From assembly GCA_003506795.1 (NCBI GenBank), contig DNYO01000303.1:1-13622 (forward strand): a DNA stretch of 13,622 bases, in the 5' to 3' direction. Below are positions 6,389 to 13,622 of the stretch, in pieces (within the stretch, counting starts at the first letter, position 1; each line of letters opens with the position of its first letter). Below the pieces are notes generated by a model that had not been told where the DNA came from, ran no database searches, and worked only from the letters and a program-made list of their open reading frames with translations. Source of the DNA: Deltaproteobacteria bacterium (GTDB taxonomy: Bacteria; Desulfobacterota; Syntrophorhabdia; Syntrophorhabdales; Syntrophorhabdaceae). Made by a program: the position numbers and the translations under genes.

Positions 6389-7084
6389 TTAGTAGATATT
6401 GATGACAATCTCCTCAGTGGTACTGAATACCGTTCTGGGAAGTATGGAATAGTCCACGCCGTTTCGGGGTGCCGCCTGGTCGCCCCTGGCATAATTGATC
6501 CTGTATCTGATCCCCTTGGATTCCAGTTCGTCGGCCAGTTCGTTGTAATTGATGTTCCTGGTGTCGGTCATGAGGTAATACGACCTTGGCGAGGAACCGA
6601 CGAAAAGGGTGACCCTGCCATATTCCAGTATGTCGCTCCCCGAGGCGGGCACCTGGGCAATCACCTTGCCCACCCTGGAATGGGGGACCATAACCGTCTT
6701 CTCGAGCACAAGGTGCTTCTCACTGAAGACCGCCTGGGCCTCTTCGAGGGTGAGCCCCACGAACCCCGGAGTTTTCAGGAGCTCCGGTCCTTCCGATACG
6801 ATTACGTAAACGACCCTGCCTTTCTTCGTCGAGATGTTTGCATCGGGTTTCTGGACGGTGATGTGGTTGTAGGGTACGTCGTTTCGCCGTTCGTATCTCA
6901 GCACGACGAAGGCGAGGCCCTGCTTCTTTACCAGTTCCCGGGCATCCTCGACGGTCTTCCCCCGTACATCAGGGCAGACGGTGGTTTGCTGGAACTTGAG
7001 GAGGAGGCTTATGGTCAGGTATGTGGACAGGCCGAAAACGAAGATAGGGGCGACAACATAAAATACGATCTTTATTAGCTTCAT
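6389..7084 (-). CDS. Membrane-anchored PASTA-domain protein
   Basis: A 231-residue protein with an N-terminal hydrophobic helix (about 6-30) after MKLIK, probably a signal anchor with the rest outside. Two PASTA domains follow (about 34-99 and 100-163), each with a VPDV/TPGFVG-like start and a G-rVxLxVS/VG-like end, then a third degenerate repeat (about 168-231). PASTA domains bind muropeptides or beta-lactams in penicillin-binding proteins and Ser/Thr kinases; here there is no kinase. Its ATG overlaps the rsmB stop (ATGA, 7081-7084). The order rsmB, PASTA, rpe recurs in Deltaproteobacteria such as Geobacter as I recall. Its role is unknown. Confidence 0.85.
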   Translation of the reverse strand: MKLIKIVFYVVAPIFVFGLSTYLTISLLLKFQQTTVCPDVRGKTVEDARELVKKQGLAFVVLRYERRNDVPYNHITVQKPDANISTKKGRVVYVIVSEGPELLKTPGFVGLTLEEAQAVFSEKHLVLEKTVMVPHSRVGKVIAQVPASGSDILEYGRVTLFVGSSPRSYYLMTDTRNINYNELADELESKGIRYRINYARGDQAAPRNGVDYSILPRTVFSTTEEIVINIY

Positions 7085-8232
7085 AGCTTTCTTATTCGTG
7101 CTATAAAGAAACCGTCCATAGCCGTTTCGTGCGGTAACGATAGGAAATTATCCTTATTAAACAGGAACGGGAGCGGATTTTCAAGTACAAACTTCTTTTC
7201 TTTTGCCAGGTTGTGAATGACGTCGGTGGTCTCTTCGGGTTCGAAGGAACAAACGCTGTAGACAATCCGTCCCCCCTCGCGCAAAAGGTCCCACAGGGAT
7301 CGCAGCAATGAAAGCTGGAGGGTACCGAACCGGGAGATATCGCTTTCCTCGCGCCGCCATTTGATCTCCGGGTGCTTGCGGATGATGCCGAGCGACGAGC
7401 ACGGTGCGTCAACCAATATGGTATCAAAGGCACCCGCCCTGAAGGGCGGCCTGAGGGCGTCTGCACAGACGATGTTGCCGGTCGGTGGTGACAGGCCGAG
7501 GCGTTTTCTGTCGTTGTCCATGGAAATGATGCGTGTCCGGGGACACAGCTCCCCGATCTGCTTCGTTTTGGTTCCCGAACCGGCACAGGCATCCAGGATT
7601 ACCGGCCCGCCCGCCGCCTCGACCGCCATACCTGCAAGCTGGGACGACTCACCCTGAACGCGCAGAGACCCTTCCTGAAAAAGCGTACTTGCAATAACGG
7701 GCGTGAGTCTTTCGACGATGAGTGCCGAGGGTGAAAGGCGACCGGCGCGTGCCTCAATCCCGGCAGCCGCAAGGTCGTGCATCGCCTTATCGACGGTGAT
7801 CCTCAGCGTGTTTACCCTGAGGGTAAAGTCGGGCTCGCTATTGAGTATCGCAAGGAGCCTGTCCGCCGCCTCTTTGCCGAACCTTCGGGTCCAGCGGTCG
7901 ACGAGCCACTCTGGAAAGGCGTATCTTGATGCATCGCCGGGGGAAAGGTCCCTCAGTTCCGCATCGTTGACGAATCTTCTCAGGACAGCGTTCAGGAATC
8001 CCGCAACGAATTTGCCTTTTTCATTTTTGGCGTATTCGACAGCTTCCTTGATGACATGATAGTGGGCCTTCTTCATGAAGGCCACCTGGTAGAGTGTTAT
8101 CCAGAGAAGGTAGCGGATGTCCCTGTCGATCGGTTTTGTGGCATACCGGGAGAGGATAAAATCAAGGTATCCCCGCCAGCGGATCACCCCGGAGGTTATC
8201 TGATATATGAGCGAACGCTGGCCCTCGTTCAA
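7081..8232 (-). CDS. rsmB: 16S rRNA (cytosine-967 C5)-methyltransferase
   Basis: Methylates C967 of 16S rRNA with S-adenosylmethionine. From TTG 8232 it reads 383 residues: an N-terminal NusB-like RNA-binding helical domain (to about 95), and a Rossmann methyltransferase with DACAGSGTKT (214-223), DAPCSS (Cys278, helps release product) and YSVCS (Cys328, the nucleophile in RsmB). The C-terminal MDGFFIARI is also typical. The given start is the first canonical codon but is almost surely internal: upstream codons in the same frame continue the NusB-like domain (see 8233-8334). The gene follows htpX and overlaps the PASTA gene by 4 bases. Confidence 0.9.
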   Translation of the reverse strand: MNEGQRSLIYQITSGVIRWRGYLDFILSRYATKPIDRDIRYLLWITLYQVAFMKKAHYHVIKEAVEYAKNEKGKFVAGFLNAVLRRFVNDAELRDLSPGDASRYAFPEWLVDRWTRRFGKEAADRLLAILNSEPDFTLRVNTLRITVDKAMHDLAAAGIEARAGRLSPSALIVERLTPVIASTLFQEGSLRVQGESSQLAGMAVEAAGGPVILDACAGSGTKTKQIGELCPRTRIISMDNDRKRLGLSPPTGNIVCADALRPPFRAGAFDTILVDAPCSSLGIIRKHPEIKWRREESDISRFGTLQLSLLRSLWDLLREGGRIVYSVCSFEPEETTDVIHNLAKEKKFVLENPLPFLFNKDNFLSLPHETAMDGFFIARIRKL

Positions 8233-8334
8233 CCGCGAGCGCGAAAAGGCCGCATCGATGGTCTCATCGAGAAACCTGCCGGATTCAACATCGCGAATGA
8301 TGCGGATTGAAGTGGCCCTGAGGAGATGTCCGAA
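8233..8334 (-). other. rsmB: 5' extension of the rsmB frame without a canonical start codon
   Basis: Read in the rsmB frame these codons give RATSIRIIRDVESGRFLDE followed by TIDAAFSRSR, which matches the usual RsmB/NusB-like N-terminus (A-R-A-hydrophobic helix, then G-F-L-D-E). Yet between the in-frame stop at 8437-8439 and TTG 8232 there is no ATG, GTG, TTG or CTG. In-frame ATC 8307, ATC 8301 and ATT 8298 are the only near-start codons in the right place, with a weak AGGG before ATC 8307. The htpX stop is at 8336-8338, so coupled initiation is possible. A sequence error near the start is the other explanation. Confidence 0.6.
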
Positions 8335-8335
8335 A

Positions 8336-9187
8336 TTATCGCCGATAGGCCATGTCCTCCAGCCTCTTGATTCTCTCTTCGATCGGCGGATGGGTGCTGA
8401 ACAGGGAACGAACGCCGCCTGCGCTGAAAGGGTTAACTATGAACAAGGGCGCCGTTGAAGGGTTTGCGTCGTTCATCGGATTGCGTGCCACACCGGCATT
8501 GAGTTTCCGAAGTGCCCCCGCCAGATAAAGAGGATTTCCCGACAGGCCAGCGCCGCCGTCATCGGCCAGGTATTCCCTGGAACGGGAGATGGCGAGCTGG
8601 ATCAACATTGCGGCGAAGGCCGCTATGATGGAAAAGATTATGACAGTGAAGATGTTGCCGCCGCCTTCATCGTCATCCGAGCTGCCCCCGAAAAAGGCCG
8701 CGAACCGGGCCCAGTTGGCTATCATGGTGATGGCGCCCGCCAGCGTTGCCGCCACGCTCTGTATAAGGATATCGCGGTGCTTGATATGGGAAAGCTCGTG
8801 GGCAAGAACGCCCTCAAGCTCGTCCCTCGAAAGGATACGCTTGATACCCGTGGTGACGGCCACCACCCCGTGCTCCGGATTACGGCCCGTGGCGAAGGCA
8901 TTTGGACTGTCGTCATCGATGATAAACACTCGCGGCATGGGTATACCGGCTCGCTGGGCGAGGGAAGCCACCGAACCGTAGAGTTGCGGCTCCTCCTGCT
9001 GAGACACCTCCCGCGCGCCGTACATTCTCAGAACGATCTTGTCACAGAACCAGTAGCTTACGAAATTCATGACAAAGGCCACGGCAAAGGCGATCATCCC
9101 TCCCGATCGGCCTCCTATAATGCTTCCAAGACCGACGAGGATTACAGTCAGAACGGTCATTAAAAGAAAGGTTTTGAATCTGTTCAT
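8336..9187 (-). CDS. htpX: Membrane zinc metalloprotease HtpX (M48 family)
   Basis: An integral membrane protease that degrades misfolded membrane proteins. The 283-residue product has hydrophobic segments at about 7-24 and 30-48, the zinc motif HELSH (130-134), a hydrophobic hairpin (142-166 and 179-199) and the third ligand in SREYLAD (Glu205), plus the FSTHPP...RI C-terminus. Length is normal. The ATG at 9187 has a G-rich GGGGGTT just upstream as its ribosome site. It is the first gene of a six-gene operon with a strong promoter 24-57 bases upstream of the start. The sequence shows no clear sigma-32 promoter, though HtpX is heat-shock controlled in E. coli. Confidence 0.95.
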   Translation of the reverse strand: MNRFKTFLLMTVLTVILVGLGSIIGGRSGGMIAFAVAFVMNFVSYWFCDKIVLRMYGAREVSQQEEPQLYGSVASLAQRAGIPMPRVFIIDDDSPNAFATGRNPEHGVVAVTTGIKRILSRDELEGVLAHELSHIKHRDILIQSVAATLAGAITMIANWARFAAFFGGSSDDDEGGGNIFTVIIFSIIAAFAAMLIQLAISRSREYLADDGGAGLSGNPLYLAGALRKLNAGVARNPMNDANPSTAPLFIVNPFSAGGVRSLFSTHPPIEERIKRLEDMAYRR

Positions 9188-9210
9188 TTAACCCCCAAAG
9201 GTTATTAATC

Positions 9211-9244
9211 CTATACAGTATAAACCTTTTCCGGCTTTTATCAA
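9211..9244 (-). promoter_or_regulatory. Sigma-70 promoter of the htpX operon
   Basis: On the minus strand: -35 TTGATA (9244-9239), a 16-base spacer, -10 TATACT (9222-9217); each box has five of six consensus bases. The transcript would start near 9210, giving a leader of about 23 bases. The -10 lies inside TATAC-T-GTATA, an odd-centred palindrome (9212-9222), which could be a repressor site. Confidence 0.7.
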
Positions 9245-9292
9245 GGGCGGACATCATTCGAAAATCTTGCCTTTTGACCCAAAAGGTTTATA
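9219..9292. repeat. 12-bp inverted repeat shared by two divergent promoters
   Basis: TATAAACCTTTT (9219-9230) and AAAAGGTTTATA (9281-9292) are exact reverse complements, 50 bases apart. Each arm fills the end of the spacer and the first half of the -10 box of its own outward-facing promoter. Confidence 0.8.
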
Positions 9293-9296
9293 GAAT
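9267..9296 (+). promoter_or_regulatory. Probable sigma-70 promoter of the hybrid kinase gene
   Basis: -35 TTGCCT (9267-9272), a 16-base spacer and TATAGA (9289-9294), or an 18-base spacer and TAGAAT (9291-9296). The 16-base reading copies the geometry of the htpX promoter on the other strand, including the shared AAAAGGTTTATA. The transcript would begin near 9301, about 132 bases before the ATG. Confidence 0.5.
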
Positions 9297-9303
9297 AAAA
9301 ACG

Positions 9304-9432
9304 GTTGCAATCGTCTGAATCGCCCGAAGGTCGGGAAACCGGAGAAATTGGAGACAAGCGAGCCTGAGAGTCTGCCCCGGTGTTTGCGTGCCCTGTCGGA
9401 CTGGGGCACGGTACCCCTGTTGAAAGACTGCT
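9304..9432 (+). promoter_or_regulatory. Probably structured leader RNA before the hybrid kinase gene
   Basis: Several helices can be read by eye: CCCGA (9323-9327) with TCGGG (9331-9335); ACCGG (9338-9342) with CCGGT (9377-9381), enclosing AGAC with GTCT; and CGTGCCC (9387-9393) with GGGCACG (9404-9410). A rival pairing GGGG (9403-9406) with CCCC (9414-9417) excludes the last helix. No T-run follows, so control of translation rather than termination would be likelier. It does not match a riboswitch class I can recall (c-di-GMP, cobalamin, SAM, glycine, Moco, THF). Confidence 0.35.
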
Positions 9433-12400
9433 ATGAATAACGAGGAACCGCAAATCATGGAAGAAGTAGCGCCCGGTCGCGAAAATCAGATGGGCATTCT
9501 TTTTGATACGCCGCCGGATGCGGCATTTGTTGTTGACAAAGAAGGAACGCTCATCACTCTTAACGAAAACCTTGCCCGTCGTTTCGACAGGGAAATCGAT
9601 GAAATGGTGGGCAATAGCATTTTCGATTATTTCGCTCCCGAAGTGGCCCGCAGCAGGAAGGCCCTCGTCGAGAGGGCCGCCGATAGTGGAAAGCCCGTCG
9701 CCTGTACCGATTTTCGCGACGGCCTGTGGCTTGAGAGTTGTTACTACCCGGTTTTTGACGGAGGCGGTGCAGTCGCGAAAATCGCCGTTTACAGTCGTGA
9801 TGTCACCGAAATCCGCCGTGCTGAGGAGGCCCTCAGGGAATCTGAGGAGCGCTACCGGACGGCCATCGAGAACTCGAATGACGGGGTGGCGATCCTGAGG
9901 GGCAACATCCACCTCTACGTCAATGGAAAGTTTGTGGAGATCTTCGGGTATGACAGCCCGGCCGATATCATCGGAAAACCACAGTCTCTCACCGTCCATC
10001 CCGACGATCACGACAGGGTTGCCGACTTCACCCAGCGCAGGCAGCGCGGCGAGGCAATACCGGAACGGTATGAGTTTAAAGGAATAAAACGCAACGGCGA
10101 CGTTGTCTATATCGAGGTTTCGGCAACGGGCACAACCTACAAGGGGGACCAGGTCGCGCTCGTCTACATGAGGGACGTGACGGCCCGAAGAATAAGGGAA
10201 GAGGAACTCTGGCTGACCCGCTTCTCCATCGAACATGCCTCTGAGTCGGTCTTCTGGATCAGGCCGAGCGGACGCTTCGTCTATGTAAACGAAGCCGCCT
10301 CACGGAAACTGGGATACACAAAAGAGGAACTCCTTACGCTCTCTGTAGTAAATATCGATCCTGACCACACCTCGCGAGAGCTCTCCGTCATAGGCAGATT
10401 GATGGCGAAGCAAGGCTCCGTTACTTTCAGGTCCCACCACCAGACGAAACCGGGCCGTATTTTTCCCGTGGAAGTGATTGCAAATCACGTCACGTACAAT
10501 GGCGAGGATTTCATTTTTTGCTTCGCACGGGATGTCTCAGACAGTGAGCTGGCCGAGGAAAAGCTCAACGCCGAGCGTCAGAAATTCCAGATCCTCATAG
10601 AGCACGCGCCCTTCGGCATGGCCATGTTCGACAAGACCGGCCGGTTCCTTTATCTCAACCCCAAATTCACCGACATCTTCGGATATACGCTCGCCGACAT
10701 ACCGGACCGCAGGGCATGGTTGGAACGAGCCTACCCCGATGAATCCATTCGCTCCATGGTTATCGATGCCTGGAGGCAGGATGACCGCATGAAGTCTACA
10801 GGCGAAAAGATGCCGAGGACATCCCCGGTGGCGTGCAGGGACAGGGCGACGAAATTCATCAACTTCATCACCGTGCGCCTTGAGAATGGTGACTACATCG
10901 TGTCGTACGAGGACATAACAGAGCGTCGTCTCGCCCGGGAGGCCCTTGCCGACGAAAAGGAACGTCTGGCCGTGACCCTGCGCTCCATCGGTGACGGTGT
11001 CATTGCGACAGACCGGGCCGGCAGGATAGTCCTCATAAATACGGTGGCGGAAGAACTGACGGGCTGGAAACAGGAGGAGGCCATCGGCAGGGACCTTGAC
11101 GAAGTCTTTCACATCATCGATGAGAGGAGCCGCCAGAGGTCCGAGAACCCCGTCGAAAAGGTGCTGCGGATGGGAACGGTCGTCGGCCTTGCGAATCATA
11201 CCGCCCTCATATCCAAAAATGGCCGCGAGCTTGTCATCGCCGACAGCGGCGCCCCTATAACAGACGGGGACGGAGGGATTACGGGCGTAGTGCTGGTGTT
11301 CCGTGACGTGACGGAAAAGAAAAAAATGGACGAAGAGCTCCAGAAGATGAGCAAGCTGGAGTCAGTAGGCATACTTGCCGGAGGAATCGCCCATGATTTC
11401 AACAACATCCTCGCGGCCATCCTCGGAAACGTCTCTCTGGCCCGTATCCATGCGAGACCCGGTGATGAGGAATTGTCGAAACGTCTCATCGATGCGGAAC
11501 AGGCTATCCTGAGAGCAAAAGACCTGACGCATCAACTCCTCACATTTTCAAAGGGCGGTTCGCCCATAAAGAAGACGACGTCCATCGGGAATGTGCTCAG
11601 GGAAACAGCGAATTTTGCCCTTACCGGTTTGCGTGTCAAGTGCGAGTTTTTCTTCGCCGAAGACCTCTTTGCCGTCGATATCGACGAAGGACAGATAAGC
11701 CAGGTGATAAACAACCTCGTCATCAATTCCCAGCAGGCCATGCCGGGAGGCGGGATAATCACCATCGAAGCGACAAATCTCGTCATTACCAGGAGCACCG
11801 TCGAGCACAGCGTGTTCCTTCAACCGGGCAGGTACATCCGGATATCGGTGAGGGACTGCGGGGTTGGGATAGCGCCGGAGTTTATCGACAAGGTATTCGA
11901 TCCCTACTTTACCACCAAGCAGAAAGGCAGCGGCCTCGGCCTCGCAACCTCTTATTCGATCATAAAGAACCATGACGGCAACATCACCCTTACGTCCGAA
12001 CTTGGTTCGGGAACGACATTCCATGTTTATCTGAAGGCGTCGCGGCACCATATGCGGCACGCCGAAAGGGATGTCCGCAATGATCGGGCAGCGGTGACAA
12101 AGGCAAAGGTCCTCCACATGGACGATGAAGAAATGATCCTCCACACGACGAGGAAGATGCTCGAAAGCCTCGGGTGCGAGGTGGTCAGTGCGAGAAACGG
12201 CGATGACGCGATTGAGAAATACATCCGCGCACGTGATGCCGGCACCCCTTTCGACGTTGTCTTTCTTGATATCACGATCCCCGGCGGATTGGGAGGAAAG
12301 GAGACGATGAAGAGGCTTCTTGCCATCGATCCCGGGATAAGGGGCATAGTATCCAGCGGATACTCCAACGACCCCGTCATGGCGAGGTTCCGCAGGTATG

Positions 12401-12489
12401 GTTTCAAGGGTGTCATCGCGAAACCCTATCTCATCGAGGAGTTGGATGAGGTAATGCGGCAGGTTCTGAGCGGGAACCCCGGGTTTTAG
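9433..12489 (+). CDS. Cytosolic multi-PAS hybrid sensor histidine kinase
   Basis: A 1018-residue signalling kinase without membrane segments. Order: five PAS domains (about 20-130, 140-258, 260-380, 385-505, 508-628), several joined by DVT-type PAC ends; HisKA with GGIAHDFNNILAA (phospho-acceptor His654); HATPase with N box (Asn765 in QVINNLVINSQQAMP), G1 DCGVGI (808-813), DPYFTTK (823-829) and GLGLA (834-838); then a receiver domain with Asp897/Asp898, phospho-acceptor Asp946, Ser974 and Lys997. The kinase core is of the NtrB-like type. There is no output domain, so it likely passes phosphate to a separate protein. The ATG at 9433 has only a weak ribosome site; ATG 9457 with GAGGA ahead is a possible start. 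Its stop overlaps the convergent gene by 4 bases. The signal sensed is unknown; redox or small molecules are usual for PAS. Confidence 0.93.
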   Translation: MNNEEPQIMEEVAPGRENQMGILFDTPPDAAFVVDKEGTLITLNENLARRFDREIDEMVGNSIFDYFAPEVARSRKALVERAADSGKPVACTDFRDGLWLESCYYPVFDGGGAVAKIAVYSRDVTEIRRAEEALRESEERYRTAIENSNDGVAILRGNIHLYVNGKFVEIFGYDSPADIIGKPQSLTVHPDDHDRVADFTQRRQRGEAIPERYEFKGIKRNGDVVYIEVSATGTTYKGDQVALVYMRDVTARRIREEELWLTRFSIEHASESVFWIRPSGRFVYVNEAASRKLGYTKEELLTLSVVNIDPDHTSRELSVIGRLMAKQGSVTFRSHHQTKPGRIFPVEVIANHVTYNGEDFIFCFARDVSDSELAEEKLNAERQKFQILIEHAPFGMAMFDKTGRFLYLNPKFTDIFGYTLADIPDRRAWLERAYPDESIRSMVIDAWRQDDRMKSTGEKMPRTSPVACRDRATKFINFITVRLENGDYIVSYEDITERRLAREALADEKERLAVTLRSIGDGVIATDRAGRIVLINTVAEELTGWKQEEAIGRDLDEVFHIIDERSRQRSENPVEKVLRMGTVVGLANHTALISKNGRELVIADSGAPITDGDGGITGVVLVFRDVTEKKKMDEELQKMSKLESVGILAGGIAHDFNNILAAILGNVSLARIHARPGDEELSKRLIDAEQAILRAKDLTHQLLTFSKGGSPIKKTTSIGNVLRETANFALTGLRVKCEFFFAEDLFAVDIDEGQISQVINNLVINSQQAMPGGGIITIEATNLVITRSTVEHSVFLQPGRYIRISVRDCGVGIAPEFIDKVFDPYFTTKQKGSGLGLATSYSIIKNHDGNITLTSELGSGTTFHVYLKASRHHMRHAERDVRNDRAAVTKAKVLHMDDEEMILHTTRKMLESLGCEVVSARNGDDAIEKYIRARDAGTPFDVVFLDITIPGGLGGKETMKRLLAIDPGIRGIVSSGYSNDPVMARFRRYGFKGVIAKPYLIEELDEVMRQVLSGNPGF

Positions 12490-13622
12490 CTTTTCCTTCT
12501 GGCGAACACTTCCACCGCCGAGCGGCCTTCCAGGGGGCATTTGTTTTCGCAGATGCCGCATCCATTACAGAGGTCATCCACGATGTAGGGTCTTTTCAGC
12601 GTAACCTTTTTGCCCTGATAGTCGATGTCATTGACGGTTTCGAACCGGATTGCCTTGTCAGGGATGGGGCAGTGTTCTTCGCAGACAATGCAATTGAGTT
12701 TTTTTGCATAAGGCAGGCAAATGTTCTTGTCTATGGCGGCCGTTCCGATGACCTGCTTTTTCTTTTCTTCGACGGGAAGCCTGGGTATAGCGCCGGTGGG
12801 ACAGACCTGACCGCAGAGCGTACAGTTATATTCGCAATAGCCCAGCCTAGGGATGACGACGGGCATGAACATGCCCGTAATGCCCGCCCGCGCAAGGTCC
12901 GGATAGAGGGCACTGCGAAGGCAGACCTTCATACACTCCCCGCAACGCACGCATTTCTTCAGGAAATCCCCTTCGTTTGCCACTCCCGGCGGGCGAAGGA
13001 GACGATGGTCCCTTTCGGGATTCCGGAAGGAGAATGTCTTTGAGAGTAAGAACCCCGAGACGACGCTGCCGAGGAGTATCCTTTTCGACATAACGGGCTG
13101 TTCTTGCCGCGTCGCCGGAAAAAAGCCCTTTTTCCCTCTGAATGGAAATCCTACCCTTTCAAGGCGGCACTTTGCCCGGCACTGCATACAGCGGATGCAG
13201 CCCTCAGCCTGAAGTACTTCCTCATCAAAGGCCGTCGCGCAATGCTGGCGGCACTCGCCGCAATCCTTGCAGATCCTTCCCGGGACCCTCCGGAAGAGCG
13301 AAAAACGCCCGAGAAGGCCGAGGAGCGTGCCCAGAGGACAGAGGTTCCTGCACCAGTTCCTCTTTTCAAACCTTTCAAGGACGAAAACGAAAAGGAAGAT
13401 GGCCAGGGATAGAAGGGCCAGCGGGTAGAAGGTTTCCCGAAAAGGCAGGATATAGTCACGCAGGAAATCATAGATAAACGCCACGTGGTCCCGCCCTTCC
13501 CCCGCCAGACCATACAAGCCCGACCACCCGGCCCGGGTGCTGTGGCCCAGAAGCGGGTAAAAGAAGAAAGTGAGCGCCCTGATGAGAATGGCGATGGGGT
13601 CGAACATGCCTGACACGTTTAC
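12486..13622 (-). CDS. NapH/NapG-like membrane polyferredoxin, 5' end outside window
   Basis: A probable electron-transfer protein for a membrane redox chain. The frame is open to the window edge; GTG 13616 is only the first possible start inside it, and the family normally has further N-terminal membrane segments. Numbered from that GTG (376 residues): hydrophobic segments about 6-24 and 60-81; CxxxCP (Cys89, Cys93) typical of NapH; six four-cysteine clusters starting at 116, 140, 222, 261, 300 and 350 (for example CxxCxxCxxxC at 116-126 and 350-360). The piece around 176-195 (MSKRILLGSVVSGFLL) looks like a decayed Tat-type or anchor sequence at a NapH/NapG fusion joint. It is convergent with the kinase gene and no terminator separates them. 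The redox partner is unknown. Confidence 0.85.
   Translation of the reverse strand, partial: VNVSGMFDPIAILIRALTFFFYPLLGHSTRAGWSGLYGLAGEGRDHVAFIYDFLRDYILPFRETFYPLALLSLAIFLFVFVLERFEKRNWCRNLCPLGTLLGLLGRFSLFRRVPGRICKDCGECRQHCATAFDEEVLQAEGCIRCMQCRAKCRLERVGFPFRGKKGFFPATRQEQPVMSKRILLGSVVSGFLLSKTFSFRNPERDHRLLRPPGVANEGDFLKKCVRCGECMKVCLRSALYPDLARAGITGMFMPVVIPRLGYCEYNCTLCGQVCPTGAIPRLPVEEKKKQVIGTAAIDKNICLPYAKKLNCIVCEEHCPIPDKAIRFETVNDIDYQGKKVTLKRPYIVDDLCNGCGICENKCPLEGRSAVEVFARRKS

Noticed and set aside
6376..6492. Longer rpe start at 6492
   Set aside because: The extra 39 residues overlap the PASTA gene, resemble no Rpe N-terminus, and the 6375 ATG has a clear GGAGG.
5903..7078. A 391-codon open frame on the + strand opposite rpe and the PASTA gene
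   Set aside because: It is antisense to two well-recognised genes, its product shows no domain, and it crosses a gene boundary. The high GC third positions of the real genes explain it.
9304..9432. c-di-GMP (GEMM) riboswitch before the kinase
   Set aside because: The conserved GEMM core motifs and GAAA tetraloop-receptor pattern are missing.

Overview
The window reads like the chromosome of an anaerobic, Deltaproteobacteria-type (Desulfobacterota) bacterium, possibly a syntrophic fatty-acid or aromatic-acid degrader. The reasons are tandem acyl-CoA synthetases, a selenocysteine-containing SelD, an rsmB / PASTA / rpe / DUF3786 gene run, a cytosolic multi-PAS hybrid kinase, a NapH/NapG-like polyferredoxin, and GGTCAT/GTCCTAT short-period repeats between genes. 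This lineage is inferred from gene content, not from a search. No tRNA, rRNA, CRISPR array, transposase or phage gene was seen.

Region 1 (1-2471, + strand): the 3' end of one AMP-forming acyl-CoA synthetase, then a complete paralogue (676-2283). Their C-termini are about 82% identical, and both genes end in the same UUCG-loop terminator, so this is a tandem duplicated cassette. The spacers hold short-period repeats, and the complete gene has a leader with a 12-base palindrome and a strong hairpin.

Region 2 (2472-3824, + strand): a small DUF3553-type protein, then selD. SelD has an in-frame UGA at the catalytic Cys/Sec position, with a SECIS-like hairpin after it. The product that makes selenophosphate is therefore itself a selenoprotein, and a standard gene caller would truncate it.

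Region 3 (9244 down to 3919, - strand): a six-gene operon with junctions from a 13-nt gap to a 4-nt overlap: htpX, rsmB, a PASTA protein, rpe, a DUF3786 protein, and a persulfide dioxygenase-like/rhodanese fusion. A good sigma-70 promoter lies before htpX. The rsmB frame has homologous sequence upstream of any ATG, GTG or TTG, so its start is unresolved.

Region 4 (9188-12489, + strand): a divergent intergenic region with two mirror-image promoters that share an exact 12-bp inverted repeat. A probably structured leader of about 130 nt follows, then a 1018-residue hybrid histidine kinase (PAS x5, HisKA, HATPase, receiver).

Region 5 (12486-13622, - strand): the C-terminal part of a membrane polyferredoxin with six complete four-cysteine clusters. 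It converges on the kinase gene, and their stop codons overlap by 4 nt.

The genes serve acyl activation, selenium use, translation and protein quality control, sulfur handling, electron transfer and signalling. The most notable signals are the recoded selD, the mirrored htpX/kinase promoters with the structured leader, and the startless rsmB frame.
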